64,000 nt of DNA, taken from the NCBI RefSeq assembly GCF_018492665.1, contig NZ_JAFVME010000001.1:248001-312000 (forward strand). Reading direction: 5' to 3'. The notes below the pieces were generated by a model. That model did no database searches. It was given only the letters and a program-made list of their open reading frames with translations, and was not told where the DNA came from. Source of the stretch: Pedobacter sp. B4-66. GTDB taxonomy: Bacteria; Bacteroidota; Bacteroidia; Sphingobacteriales; Sphingobacteriaceae. Below, in pieces: positions 27,168 through 36,243 of the stretch (the first letter of the stretch is position 1; every line of letters starts with the position of its first letter). A program made the position numbers and the translations under genes.

Positions 27168-27716
27168 TTATAAATCAACCTTACACCTTTCATTTTTAAG
27201 TGTAATTAAGCAACTTTCATTATTGTAGTTTTCTCTTAAGCTAGCTTCATTTTTTTTATACTCAGTTTTGAGGTTCTTTCTATTTAGACCCTGCGCAAAT
27301 CTTCTAACATCTTCTTCACTTTTCAATATCAATCCAGGCACCTCTTTAGGTTTGTTATTATCACCTATAGCGACCATAGTAAAGTAACTCGTATTGGTGT
27401 GCTTGATCACATGGGTTTTCAAATTTTCTGAAACAACTCTTATCCCTATAATCATGGAGGTGTTACCCACGTAATTTACGGATGCCATTAAAGAAACCAA
27501 TTCACCAACTTCAACAGGTGCTAAAAAATCAACAACATCAATAGAAGCCGTTATACAATAACCATCTGAATGTTTTGCCGCACATACATAAGCAACCTTA
27601 TCCATTAAACTTAAAATAATCCCTCCATGTATTTTACCCCCAAAATTAGAATAAGAAGGTATCATAAGTTCTGTAAGTGTTGTTTGAGAATTTTCTACTG
27701 GTTTAAAATCTTGCAT
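27168..27716 (-). CDS. Acyl-CoA thioesterase (hot-dog fold)
   Basis: A 182-residue single hot-dog-domain protein. The family signature is NFGGKIHGGIILSLMDKVAY, with the helix that packs against the sheet, followed by ASIDVVDFLAPVEVGELV. Such enzymes hydrolyse acyl-CoA thioesters in the cytoplasm as hexamers or similar assemblies. The C-terminal 35 residues are charged and may be disordered. A candidate minus-strand -7 element (CAAACTTA in plus view) lies at 27769-27776. The preferred acyl chain is not predictable. Confidence 0.88.
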   Translation of the reverse strand: MQDFKPVENSQTTLTELMIPSYSNFGGKIHGGIILSLMDKVAYVCAAKHSDGYCITASIDVVDFLAPVEVGELVSLMASVNYVGNTSMIIGIRVVSENLKTHVIKHTNTSYFTMVAIGDNNKPKEVPGLILKSEEDVRRFAQGLNRKNLKTEYKKNEASLRENYNNESCLITLKNERCKVDL

Positions 27717-27833
27717 AAATGAGTCTTTTGATATGCAATTTAGTTTTTTATCAATAAAAAAGGGGCTGCAAACTTAATTACATCCCCTAACCCCATTCTT
27801 AATACTGAGAGCGTATCGAATACGCTGTATTGG

Positions 27834-28694
27834 TTACCTGCTTATAGTAAATGAAAGCGGCATATTATACCTAACCCTAACATTTTGATCATTTTGTTTA
27901 CCTGGTTTCCATTTTGGCGATTTACTAATTACCCTCACAGCCTCTTCATCACAACCATAACCGATTCCTCTCAAAACACTAACATTAGAAACAGAACCAT
28001 CTTTTTCTACTACGAAACTGATATAAACCTTACCCTGTGCATCAACTTCCTGCGCTGCATTTGGATACCTTAAATTCCTTTGTATAAACTTAGCCCAAGC
28101 CTTCATCCCTCCCTCAAACTCCGGATAAGACTGAATATCGGTCATATCATGGATTCCGTTATCCTCCTTAACCCCGTTTCCTTCGCCACTACCGGTACCT
28201 ATTCCATTCCCAGTACCCTCAACAGGAACCGAACCAAGAGAAGTTTCAACACCCGACTGTGTAACAGGCCCTACTGCTGCATGATCCATCTCCACTAAAG
28301 TTGGCGGGTCTGCAAGCACTGGCCTATCTACAACTATTGGATTAGAAACTGGCTTAACAGTTTTAATTTTCTCTTTTATAGGCTCAGTTTTCAGCATATC
28401 CATCTTTTCCTGAGGTTTTGGTTTCTCAATTTTACGCTCAGCCAGAGTTAAAGAAATAATCCGATCAGTATTTATAGGCTCTACTATTGTACTCGCATTT
28501 TCACCAATAAAATATTTATAAATCATTGGTCCGGCAAAAAATAGCACAAATAACGGAGCAGCAATAAATAAAGCGCGTGCAGTGGTGCCAGATGATTGAG
28601 ATCTTAAGGAGTAAGCACCATAGTTTTTGTTTCTGTTTTTAAATACAAGATCGAGCCACTCTGTCTTGTGTAAATTGGATGAGATGTTAAGCAT
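27834..28694 (-). CDS. TonB-family energy-transducing protein
   Basis: A 286-residue protein with the TonB layout. A short cytoplasmic N-terminus (WLDLVFKNRNKNYGAYSLR, typical of Bacteroidota TonB proteins) leads to one transmembrane helix at about 42-63. A Lys/Pro-rich periplasmic span (about 80-130) and a Gly-rich linker (GIGTGSGEGNG) follow. The C-terminal TonB domain is at about 200-286 (YPNAAQEVDAQGKVYISFVV, WKPGKQNDQNVRVRYNMPL). It couples the inner-membrane proton gradient, via ExbB/ExbD, to outer-membrane receptors such as the one encoded at 49084-52227. It is monocistronic here; exbBD is not in the window. Confidence 0.92.
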   Translation of the reverse strand: MLNISSNLHKTEWLDLVFKNRNKNYGAYSLRSQSSGTTARALFIAAPLFVLFFAGPMIYKYFIGENASTIVEPINTDRIISLTLAERKIEKPKPQEKMDMLKTEPIKEKIKTVKPVSNPIVVDRPVLADPPTLVEMDHAAVGPVTQSGVETSLGSVPVEGTGNGIGTGSGEGNGVKEDNGIHDMTDIQSYPEFEGGMKAWAKFIQRNLRYPNAAQEVDAQGKVYISFVVEKDGSVSNVSVLRGIGYGCDEEAVRVISKSPKWKPGKQNDQNVRVRYNMPLSFTISR

Positions 28695-28972
28695 AATTTC
28701 GAGTATTAGTTTTAAACAGGATGTAGAACATCCATATATTCCATAACACTTTAAAAAAAACTTAAAAAGAAAGAGTTTTTCAGAAAAACAGATAAAAATG
28801 ATCTCTCTGTTAAAAAACGGCTAAAACAATAGTTTTAGTAACTTTCACTGCTTTTAGGGGAAAATATTGGAAATTTTAAGACAAAAACCTTTAAAAACGA
28901 AAAAATACCCTCCAAAAATATAAAAATAAATGAACAAACAGTATATTTACCCTTCGAGAGGCCGACTTAAAC

Positions 28973-29014
28973 GTCATTTTACAAAATGACACAGAAATTA
29001 GACAAATCGTCTAA
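28973..29014. repeat. Two adjacent inverted repeats upstream of glnN
   Basis: The first, 28973-28990, is GTCATTTT-AC-AAAATGAC, with perfect 8-bp arms. The second, 28998-29014, is TTAGAC-AAATC-GTCTAA, with perfect 6-bp arms. They lie about 170-210 bp before glnN and 280-320 bp before the divergent tonB-like gene. Neither is followed by a T-run, so they look more like protein-binding sites or leader structure than terminators. The rest of the 489-bp spacer 28695-29183 is AT-rich and featureless apart from the -7 element. Confidence 0.6.
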
Positions 29015-29155
29015 CACCCCTAAAAAAGCCACCTCTTTAACTTATTCCTCTTCTCAAAAACTGGTTTTCATCAAAAATGTTCAATTTTTGCTTCAAATTT
29101 TGTCAACATTTGTATTTTTACAAACAATTTGATGGAAATAATTAATTAATAATCC

Positions 29156-29163
29156 TATTTTTG
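29156..29163 (+). promoter_or_regulatory. Bacteroidota -7 promoter element for glnN
   Basis: TATTTTTG matches TAnnTTTG and ends 20 bp before the glnN ATG. A TTTG at 29128-29131 is a possible -33 element, but the 24-bp gap is longer than the usual 19-21. Confidence 0.5.
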
Positions 29164-29183
29164 GTAAAATTTTAAACAAATAA

Positions 29184-31370
29184 ATGAAAAGCTTAAGAAC
29201 AATTGCATTAAGAGAGGCGCAAACGAGAGTTTCACCAGAGGTAAAGGCTCCTGCTGCCAAAATCTCTGATTTTTTCGGCGTTAATGTTTTTGACAAAAGA
29301 AAAATGAAAGATTTCTTGTCAAAAGAGGTTTATCAAAAATTGGTTTCATCCATTGACTCGGGTGAGCTAATTAATCATGAAGATGCCAATCACATCGCAA
29401 CAGCTATGAAAGGCTGGGCAATGGCTAAAGGTGCTACTCACTATACTCACTGGTTTCAACCATTAACCGGTACTACAGCTGAGAAACATGATTCATTTTT
29501 TGAGCCTAGCGGCGATGGTGCAATTGAGAATTTTGCAGGTAGCGCATTAGTTCAACAAGAACCAGATGCATCAAGCTTCCCTAATGGTGGTATCCGTAAC
29601 ACTTTCGAAGCACGCGGATATACTGCATGGGATCCTTCTTCTCCAGCATTTATTATGGAAAGCAAAGCTGGTAAAACACTTTGTATCCCAACTGTATTTG
29701 TTTCTTATACCGGTGAAGCATTAGATTACAAAGCTCCTTTGTTAAAAGCACTTGCTGCTATGGACAAAGCTGCTGTTGATGTTTGCCAATATTTTGATAA
29801 AAGCATCACTAAAGTAAATGCATCTTTAGGTATTGAACAAGAATATTTCCTTGTAGACCGTTCATTATATAACGCTCGTCCAGATTTAGCTTTAACTGGC
29901 CGTACACTATTTGGTCATATGTCTGCTAAAGGACAGCAATTAGAAGATCATTATTTTGGATCTATCCCTGAGCGTGTATTCACGTACATGGTTGACTTCG
30001 AAAATGAGGCTTTAAAATTGGGTATTCCTTTGAAAACCCGTCATAATGAGGTTGCTCCTTCTCAATTTGAGTGTGCTCCTATTTATGAAGAAATCAACCT
30101 TGCAATTGACCACAACCAATTGTTAATGGACTTAATGGAAAAAGTTGCTTTAAGACATAACTTTAAAGTGCTTTTACATGAAAAACCATATGCTGGCATC
30201 AACGGTTCAGGTAAACACAACAACTGGTCGTTAATTACTGACACTGGTAAAAACTTATTATCTCCAGGAAAAACTCCTAAAAACAACTTGATGTTCTTAA
30301 CATTCTTTGTTAACACCATCAAAGCTGTTCATGAGCATGCTGATTTATTAAGAGCAAGTATTGCTTCAGTAAGCAACGATCACCGTTTAGGTGCTAACGA
30401 AGCTCCTCCTGCAATCATCTCTATTTTCCTTGGTTCTCAATTAGCTGAGGTATTAGACGAGATCGAATCATCAAGAAGCATCATTAAAAAAGTTAAAAAT
30501 GAAGATTCTTTATGGTTAGGTATCCCTAAAATCCCTCAGATTTCTTTTGATACTACTGACCGTAACCGTACTTCACCTTTCGCATTTACAGGAAACAAAT
30601 TTGAGTTAAGAGCAGTAGGTTCTTCTGAAAACTCTTCAGCTCCAATGACTGTTTTAAATGCTATCGTTGCTGATCAGCTTACTAAATTCAAGGTTGAGGT
30701 TGATAAACTGATCAAAAAAGGCGAGAAAAAAGATGTTGCGCTATTAACAGTTATCAAAAAATACTTAAAAGAGTCTAAAGATATCCGTTTTGAAGGAAAT
30801 GGTTACAGCGATGAGTGGGCTGAAGAAGCTGCAAAACGCGGTCTATCTAACATCAAAACTACTCCCAAAGCTTTAGATGCTTATGTATCTGAAAAAACTG
30901 AAGAATTATTTGCAAATACAAATATCTTCAGCAAAAGAGAGTTACATGCTCGTCATGAGATCTTATTAGAGAGCTATTACAAAAAACTTCAAATCGAAGC
31001 AAGGGTAATGGGCGAAGTAACCAACAGCATGATCATCCCTGCTACAATTGCTTACCAAAACTCTTTAATTGAGAACGCTAAAGGATTAAAAGAACTTGGT
31101 TTAAGTGGTGATGCTTTAGCAACTCCGCTATCAATCATCAACAAAGTATCTGAGCACTTAAACATCGTTAAAACTAGCATTGATGCAATGCTTGAGCAAC
31201 GTAAACAAGTAAATACTATTGAAGATTCACGTGATAAAGCAATTGCTTATGATGAGAAAGTAAAATCTTACTTCGATACTATTCGTTACCATACAGATAA
31301 GTTAGAACAAATTGTAGATGACAGCGTTTGGCCTCTACCTAAGTTCAGGGAATTATTGTTTTTAAAATAA
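29184..31370 (+). CDS. glnN: Glutamine synthetase, type III
   Basis: A 728-residue cytoplasmic enzyme that forms glutamine from glutamate, ammonia and ATP. Its length and motifs mark GSIII, the large form common in Bacteroidota: THYTHWFQPLTGTTAEKHDS, IEQEYFLVD, RHNEVAPSQFECAPIYEE and GINGSGKHNNWS (nucleotide- and metal-binding regions). A C-terminal helical region (about 590-728) is specific to this type. It stands alone with its own -7 element, two inverted repeats upstream and a strong terminator. The inverted repeats are candidates for nitrogen-linked regulation, which is inference. Confidence 0.96.
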   Translation: MKSLRTIALREAQTRVSPEVKAPAAKISDFFGVNVFDKRKMKDFLSKEVYQKLVSSIDSGELINHEDANHIATAMKGWAMAKGATHYTHWFQPLTGTTAEKHDSFFEPSGDGAIENFAGSALVQQEPDASSFPNGGIRNTFEARGYTAWDPSSPAFIMESKAGKTLCIPTVFVSYTGEALDYKAPLLKALAAMDKAAVDVCQYFDKSITKVNASLGIEQEYFLVDRSLYNARPDLALTGRTLFGHMSAKGQQLEDHYFGSIPERVFTYMVDFENEALKLGIPLKTRHNEVAPSQFECAPIYEEINLAIDHNQLLMDLMEKVALRHNFKVLLHEKPYAGINGSGKHNNWSLITDTGKNLLSPGKTPKNNLMFLTFFVNTIKAVHEHADLLRASIASVSNDHRLGANEAPPAIISIFLGSQLAEVLDEIESSRSIIKKVKNEDSLWLGIPKIPQISFDTTDRNRTSPFAFTGNKFELRAVGSSENSSAPMTVLNAIVADQLTKFKVEVDKLIKKGEKKDVALLTVIKKYLKESKDIRFEGNGYSDEWAEEAAKRGLSNIKTTPKALDAYVSEKTEELFANTNIFSKRELHARHEILLESYYKKLQIEARVMGEVTNSMIIPATIAYQNSLIENAKGLKELGLSGDALATPLSIINKVSEHLNIVKTSIDAMLEQRKQVNTIEDSRDKAIAYDEKVKSYFDTIRYHTDKLEQIVDDSVWPLPKFRELLFLK

Positions 31371-31405
31371 ACCAAACCCCTAATAACCAACTATTTTTTA
31401 GTTTT

Positions 31406-31442
31406 ATAACCTCCGCTTTAATTAGTGGGGGTTATTTTTTTA
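31406..31442 (+). terminator. Rho-independent terminator of glnN
   Basis: A 12-bp stem with two G-U pairs (31406-31417 with 31424-31435) is followed by a run of T residues. It begins 35 bp after the glnN stop. Confidence 0.82.
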
Positions 31443-31495
31443 TCAGTTAGTGTGTTTTTTTTCTACATTAAAGTTTTAACATTAAGGGGTTTCCC

Positions 31496-31503
31496 TATCT
31501 TTG
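31496..31503 (+). promoter_or_regulatory. Bacteroidota -7 promoter element for purM, very close to the start codon
   Basis: TATCTTTG is a full match to TAnnTTTG. Its last base is only 7 bp before the purM ATG, so transcription should begin at or just before the start codon. Confidence 0.55.
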
Positions 31504-31510
31504 CAGCAAC

Positions 31511-32692
31511 ATGAGTGATAACAGGTACAACCAGCGTGGCGTTTCTGCCTCGAAAGAAGATGTGCACCAGGCCATCAAAAACATAGATAAAGGTATTTTT
31601 CCGCAGGCTTTCTGCAAGATTATCCCTGACATTTTAGGCAATGATGAGTCATTTTGCAATATTATGCACGCTGATGGTGCAGGTACAAAATCTTCCTTAG
31701 CTTATGTTTACTGGAAAGAAACAGGTGATATTTCTGTTTGGAAAGGCATTGCTCAGGATGCAATCATTATGAATATTGATGATTTGATCTGCGTAGGCGC
31801 TACAGACAATATTTTATTGTCATCAACAATTGGTCGTAATAAAAACCTGATTCCTGGAGAAGTAATTGCTGCCATTATTAATGGTACCGAAGAAATTTTA
31901 GCTGAGCTTAGATCTCAAGGCATCTCTATTTACTCTACTGGTGGCGAAACAGCTGATGTTGGCGACTTAGTACGTACAATCATTGTTGATTCAACCGTAA
32001 CATGCCGTATCGAGCGCGATAAAATCATTAGTAATGATAAAATACAGGCTGGCGATGTAATTGTTGGTTTGTCTTCTTCTGGACAAGCTAGCTACGAAAC
32101 TGAATACAATGGTGGTATGGGATCAAATGGTCTTACTTCTGCCCGTCATGATGTATTCGATAAATCTGTAGCTAACAGCTACCCTGAAAGTTTCGACCCG
32201 GCTGTTCCTTTCGACCTGGTATTTTCTGGTGGAAAGAAATTAACTGATCTTGTTAAAATTGATGAGCAAACTGAGGTAACTGCCGGTAAATTAGTACTGT
32301 CACCTACGCGTACTTATGCTCCTGTTATTAAAAAGGTATTAGAAGGTCACAGATCTCAAATTCATGGTATCGTTCATTGCAGCGGTGGTGCACAAACTAA
32401 AGTACTTCACTTTGTTAATGACGATGTTCATATCATAAAAGATAATCTATTTCCAATTCCACCACTGTTCCGTTTAATACAGGAACAATCTGGTACAGAC
32501 TGGAAAGAAATGTATAAAGTATTTAATATGGGCCACCGTATGGAATTGTATGTTCCGGCTGAAATAGCTGAGGATATCATTGCCATCTCTAAAAGCTTTA
32601 ATATTGATGCGCAGATTATTGGCCGTGTTGAGGCTTCGGCGCAGAAACAAGTAACAATCGTTTCTGAAAACGGCGAGTTTGTTTATAACTAG
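31511..32692 (+). CDS. purM: Phosphoribosylaminoimidazole (AIR) synthetase-like protein
   Basis: A 393-residue PurM-type enzyme, which closes FGAM to AIR with ATP, the step after PurL. HADGAGTKSSLAYVYWKE carries the phosphate/ATP-contacting region. IYSTGGETADVGDLVRTIIV, GLSSSGQASYETEYNGGMGS and VFNMGHRME match the family. It is longer than the roughly 345-residue enterobacterial enzyme, as in other Bacteroidota. The upstream -7 element sits almost on the start codon. It converges on the FAD oxidase gene with a 33-bp gap. Confidence 0.9.
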   Translation: MSDNRYNQRGVSASKEDVHQAIKNIDKGIFPQAFCKIIPDILGNDESFCNIMHADGAGTKSSLAYVYWKETGDISVWKGIAQDAIIMNIDDLICVGATDNILLSSTIGRNKNLIPGEVIAAIINGTEEILAELRSQGISIYSTGGETADVGDLVRTIIVDSTVTCRIERDKIISNDKIQAGDVIVGLSSSGQASYETEYNGGMGSNGLTSARHDVFDKSVANSYPESFDPAVPFDLVFSGGKKLTDLVKIDEQTEVTAGKLVLSPTRTYAPVIKKVLEGHRSQIHGIVHCSGGAQTKVLHFVNDDVHIIKDNLFPIPPLFRLIQEQSGTDWKEMYKVFNMGHRMELYVPAEIAEDIIAISKSFNIDAQIIGRVEASAQKQVTIVSENGEFVYN

Positions 32693-32725
32693 TAAGCAAG
32701 CTGAGCATTCAGCTTAAAAATAAAA

Positions 32726-34207
32726 TCAATTGCCATAGGCTTTATAAAATTGATTATTAAAAATTTCCTGCGGATCATAAGTTCTTTTGAGTCCAAAAAA
32801 TACAGATGCTTGAGGATATGCCTCAAGCATTTGTGCTTTAGTAGAATGCAAACGATAAGGAAGATAATAAGTCCCTTTTAAAGACGCAGCTACCCCAATT
32901 AACTCACGTGTTAAAGCACTCATTTCGGCCTCTGCTGTTTTATTTCTTTCTTGATTAAATAACATCACAAAACCAAATACTTCTGTTCTTGCATAGTTTA
33001 AGTAAGTATCATTATCCTTTTTCACATTCCTTAATGTGATGTTTAACAGATCAACTTTATACCTGGGTATTATATTTTGAATCCTTTCAATAAACATAGA
33101 AACAGATTCCTTTGGAATAAAGTATTCATGCAGAATATCGGTAAAGTCCGTATCTCTATTTTCAAAAACCTCCACTCCTTCATTCAATATTCTATTTCTA
33201 GTAAATCGCTTTCCGTTGACAAGGCTTACTACTCCCTTTTCCATTTTCCATCGCAAATTCTTACCGTAATTACTATTTGCCGACCCTCTGAACAAAGTCC
33301 TTCTAAATGCCGAATAGGTATTTTCATTATTAAGTTTTGCTGGCTCCTCCTTTTCAATTAGGTACACAGAAAGGATTGCCTCTTCCATAAAATGATCAGG
33401 ATTAACATTTATCCTTCCATATGCCAAACCAATGTTACTATTGTTCTTGGTTAACTTTTCAAATTCAACAACGTAATCCTTACTCTTGATAACAGCTTGC
33501 TGAACCTTGTAGGTTTTATTATCAACTACTTTTAATTTTAAATCCAGTATAACTCCGAACAAACCATATCCACCTAAAACAAGTGAAAAAAGTTGTTGAT
33601 TTTCTGTTCTGCTACAATTGACTACCTCGCCATTTGCATTAATTAACCTTAAGGAAATCACGGTTGAGGAGATTGGTGGAGAGTTTAGTTGCCAACCATG
33701 ACAGTTAACACTAACCGATCCTCCAACTGAAAAAGAATTATTTGATTGCATTATTGAAACAGATTTTCCATAATGATCAAGATATGGTATAATTTTACCC
33801 CATAAAGCTCCTGAACCAACTAACAGCACATTATTCGAGCTATCTAACTCCATGTAATTGAAAGGCTTCATATCTAACAATATTCCATTGGGATAAATGG
33901 TATGCCCCCCCATACTATGCTGTGCTCCTGCTATAGAAATCTTTTTCCCTGAAACTTTTGCTTGTTTTATTAACTCAGATATCTGATGGATAGCTTCATC
34001 AATCTGTTTAGATGGCCTTACGATTGAATCAATGGTTGTTTCATTAAGATTACTTGCATCTTTTGTTTTTCCTAGATATACATATTTTAAGCTTTTTTTA
34101 TCCTTAAAATATGTATATGTAAGAAAACCAACTGGCCTGACAATTAATATTACTAAGATTACAAAAATCGTAAGAATTAACTTCTTAAAAGTGAATCTGA
34201 ATTTCAT
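32726..34207 (-). CDS. Membrane-anchored FAD-linked oxidase (aldonolactone/alditol oxidase type)
   Basis: A 493-residue flavoprotein. One N-terminal transmembrane helix (about 9-30) anchors it. A PCMH-type FAD-binding domain follows (about 60-240) with VSIAGAQHSMGGH, the site where relatives attach FAD to His, and SVGGSVSVNCHG. The C-terminal part (about 250-493) ends in QEIFNNQFYKAYG, as in D-arabinono-1,4-lactone and alditol oxidases. The substrate is probably a sugar, lactone or polyol. It is the last gene of a minus-strand run with an SGNH hydrolase, an MFS porter and a GH92 gene, with 24 bp to its neighbour. Confidence 0.85.
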   Translation of the reverse strand: MKFRFTFKKLILTIFVILVILIVRPVGFLTYTYFKDKKSLKYVYLGKTKDASNLNETTIDSIVRPSKQIDEAIHQISELIKQAKVSGKKISIAGAQHSMGGHTIYPNGILLDMKPFNYMELDSSNNVLLVGSGALWGKIIPYLDHYGKSVSIMQSNNSFSVGGSVSVNCHGWQLNSPPISSTVISLRLINANGEVVNCSRTENQQLFSLVLGGYGLFGVILDLKLKVVDNKTYKVQQAVIKSKDYVVEFEKLTKNNSNIGLAYGRINVNPDHFMEEAILSVYLIEKEEPAKLNNENTYSAFRRTLFRGSANSNYGKNLRWKMEKGVVSLVNGKRFTRNRILNEGVEVFENRDTDFTDILHEYFIPKESVSMFIERIQNIIPRYKVDLLNITLRNVKKDNDTYLNYARTEVFGFVMLFNQERNKTAEAEMSALTRELIGVAASLKGTYYLPYRLHSTKAQMLEAYPQASVFFGLKRTYDPQEIFNNQFYKAYGN

Positions 34208-34231
34208 AATAAATAATTGCCAGAAACCTTA

Positions 34232-34924
34232 TTACTTCTGTTTTAATGCTTTTGCTATCCCCTGCTCCACAAGTGGCTCCATGATAGCATAACCTGCTTT
34301 ATTTGGATGAATACCATCCTCTGCCAAGCTCTTAGGTAAGCCATTTCTTTCATCTTTCATCGCCGAGAAATAATCAACATAAATGAGTTTATTTTTTTCT
34401 GCATAGGCTTTAATCCATTTATTTAAGGCAATTACCTTATTCGCAGGCTCAACCTCTGGTTTCCATGGGAAAGCGAAAGCAGGTAACACCGAAGAAAGCA
34501 CTACCTTGATATTGTTTGCACGCGCTATCTCAGCCATAGCCGATATGTTATCTTCAATCATTTCCAATGTTGAAGGACCAGTATTGCCAGCGATATCATT
34601 GATTCCGCAAAGCATTACAACAACTTTAGGTTTTAATGCCACTACATCCTGATGAAAACGGATTAACATTTGAGGAGTTGTTTGTCCACTAATCCCACGA
34701 CAAATGTAAGGTTTGCTGGTAAAGAACTCTGGATGATTATTTTTCCATCCCTCAGTGATAGAATTACCCATAAAAACGACTCTATTTTCATTTTTAGCAG
34801 GTGCGCTTAACTTAGCATTCTCTTCCTGATATCTTTTTAAATTAGCCCAGTCCTGTGCCTGAGAGAATTGAATGGAGAATAAAATGGCTGGAATGACCAG
34901 CCATTTTTTAGAAATTATTTTCAT
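34232..34924 (-). CDS. Secreted SGNH/GDSL hydrolase
   Basis: A 230-residue esterase/lipase-type hydrolase with a signal peptide (residues 1-23, ending SQAQ). The four SGNH blocks are visible: FMGNSITEGW with the nucleophile Ser, RGISGQT with Gly, LCGINDIAGNTG with Asn, and EDGIHPNKAGY with the Asp-x-x-His pair. Such enzymes often deacetylate carbohydrates, which fits the sugar cluster. The leader has the TTTGGTTA-type motif (34933-34940, plus view). It lies 26 bp downstream of the MFS porter gene, in the same orientation. Confidence 0.9.
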   Translation of the reverse strand: MKIISKKWLVIPAILFSIQFSQAQDWANLKRYQEENAKLSAPAKNENRVVFMGNSITEGWKNNHPEFFTSKPYICRGISGQTTPQMLIRFHQDVVALKPKVVVMLCGINDIAGNTGPSTLEMIEDNISAMAEIARANNIKVVLSSVLPAFAFPWKPEVEPANKVIALNKWIKAYAEKNKLIYVDYFSAMKDERNGLPKSLAEDGIHPNKAGYAIMEPLVEQGIAKALKQK

Positions 34925-34950
34925 ACTATTTATTTGGTTAAAGTTATTTT

Positions 34951-36195
34951 CTAGTGTTTTACCTTATAGAATTTATAAGCAAACATAAAGATCACAATAT
35001 AACAGATTATTGGCGTATAATATGCATGTGCTGTACCATAAGAGTCTGCTACTACCCCCATTAGAAGTGGGAAAAATGCACCACCAACAACCCCCATCGA
35101 TATAAATGAAGAAGCTTGTTGCGTATGTGAACCCAGATTTTTAAGTCCAAGACTAAAAATAGTCGGGAACATGATACTAAAGAAGAAGTTGATCATCAAA
35201 AGCGCACCAAAAGAAACCATACCTAAGCCTTGGGCAACGATGATACACATTACTATATTCCCCAATGCAAATGCAGCCAACAACTTGTTAGGCGCTATAA
35301 AACGCATAAGGAAGGTCCCAAGAATACGCCCAACAAGCATCATACCCATAAAAAAGAATCCCATAACATAAGATGCTTTAGATGAGCTAAAACCAACTAT
35401 TTCATGAGTATAGTTGATAAAAAACGCCCAGGTTCCGGCTTGTGCAGCAACATTAAAGAATTGAGCAGCAACCGCCCAAACAAAATGTTTATGCGCAAAC
35501 AATTTCTTACCTGGCTCAACATCAACGTTAACCGCATCAGCATCAGCTGAAGAAACTACATGAGGATCTATTAATTCTGGTACTTTAACAAAAGAAAACG
35601 ACACTGCAACAAGTAGAATAACAGCACCAATAACAGCATACAATACCTTAACAGATGTAAGATCAGTACTTCCTTCAACATTGTTAGATAACAAAAAATA
35701 CCCCCCTATAACCGGTCCAATCATAGTGCCGACTGCATTAAAAGTCTGTGCAAAATTGATACGCAAGTCACTGGTGCGTTGATCTCCTAAAGAAGCCACA
35801 AATGGATGGGCAACTGTTTCAAGAGTAGACAATCCACAACCAACAATAAACAATGCGATCCCAAAAAAAGCAAAAGAAGAAATATTTGCGGCTGGAATAA
35901 ACAAAAAAGCCCCTGCAGCAAAAAGCGACAAGCCTAAGAGCACTCCTTTTTTATACCCAAAACGCTTCATAAATAATCCAGCCGGTATCCCCATCACTGC
36001 ATACGCTCCAAAAACTGCAAACTGAACAAAGCCTGATTGAAACTTAGACAAGCTCATCGTTTGCTGAAAATGTTTATTTAATACATCAGCCATTGTAATT
36101 GCAATACCCCAAAACATAAAGAGGGACGTAACAAATACCATAGTTACCAAGAACTTCTTCTGGGTAAGGGCTACTTTAACTTTTAATTCACTCAT
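34951..36195 (-). CDS. MFS sugar transporter, fucose permease (FHS) type
   Basis: A 414-residue inner-membrane transporter with about 12 helices of the FHS family, which includes L-fucose and glucose/galactose:H+ symporters. Family-like segments are FMFWGIAITMADVLNKHFQ, FAVFGAYAVMGIPAGLFMKR and NFAQTFNAVGTMIGPVIGG. Context with a GH92 gene suggests it imports mannose or another released monosaccharide. It follows the GH92 gene after 48 bp and precedes the SGNH gene by 26 bp, forming one operon. The substrate is inferred only. Confidence 0.9.
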   Translation of the reverse strand: MSELKVKVALTQKKFLVTMVFVTSLFMFWGIAITMADVLNKHFQQTMSLSKFQSGFVQFAVFGAYAVMGIPAGLFMKRFGYKKGVLLGLSLFAAGAFLFIPAANISSFAFFGIALFIVGCGLSTLETVAHPFVASLGDQRTSDLRINFAQTFNAVGTMIGPVIGGYFLLSNNVEGSTDLTSVKVLYAVIGAVILLVAVSFSFVKVPELIDPHVVSSADADAVNVDVEPGKKLFAHKHFVWAVAAQFFNVAAQAGTWAFFINYTHEIVGFSSSKASYVMGFFFMGMMLVGRILGTFLMRFIAPNKLLAAFALGNIVMCIIVAQGLGMVSFGALLMINFFFSIMFPTIFSLGLKNLGSHTQQASSFISMGVVGGAFFPLLMGVVADSYGTAHAYYTPIICYIVIFMFAYKFYKVKH

Positions 36196-36243
36196 GGTTC
36201 TATTATAAATGGTTAATTTATTGGTTGTTTGGTTAGTTTATAA

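Noticed and set aside
32698-32715. AAGCTGA-GCAT-TCAGCTT hairpin after purM
   Set aside because: Followed by A residues on the plus strand and no T-run on the minus strand; too weak to call a terminator.
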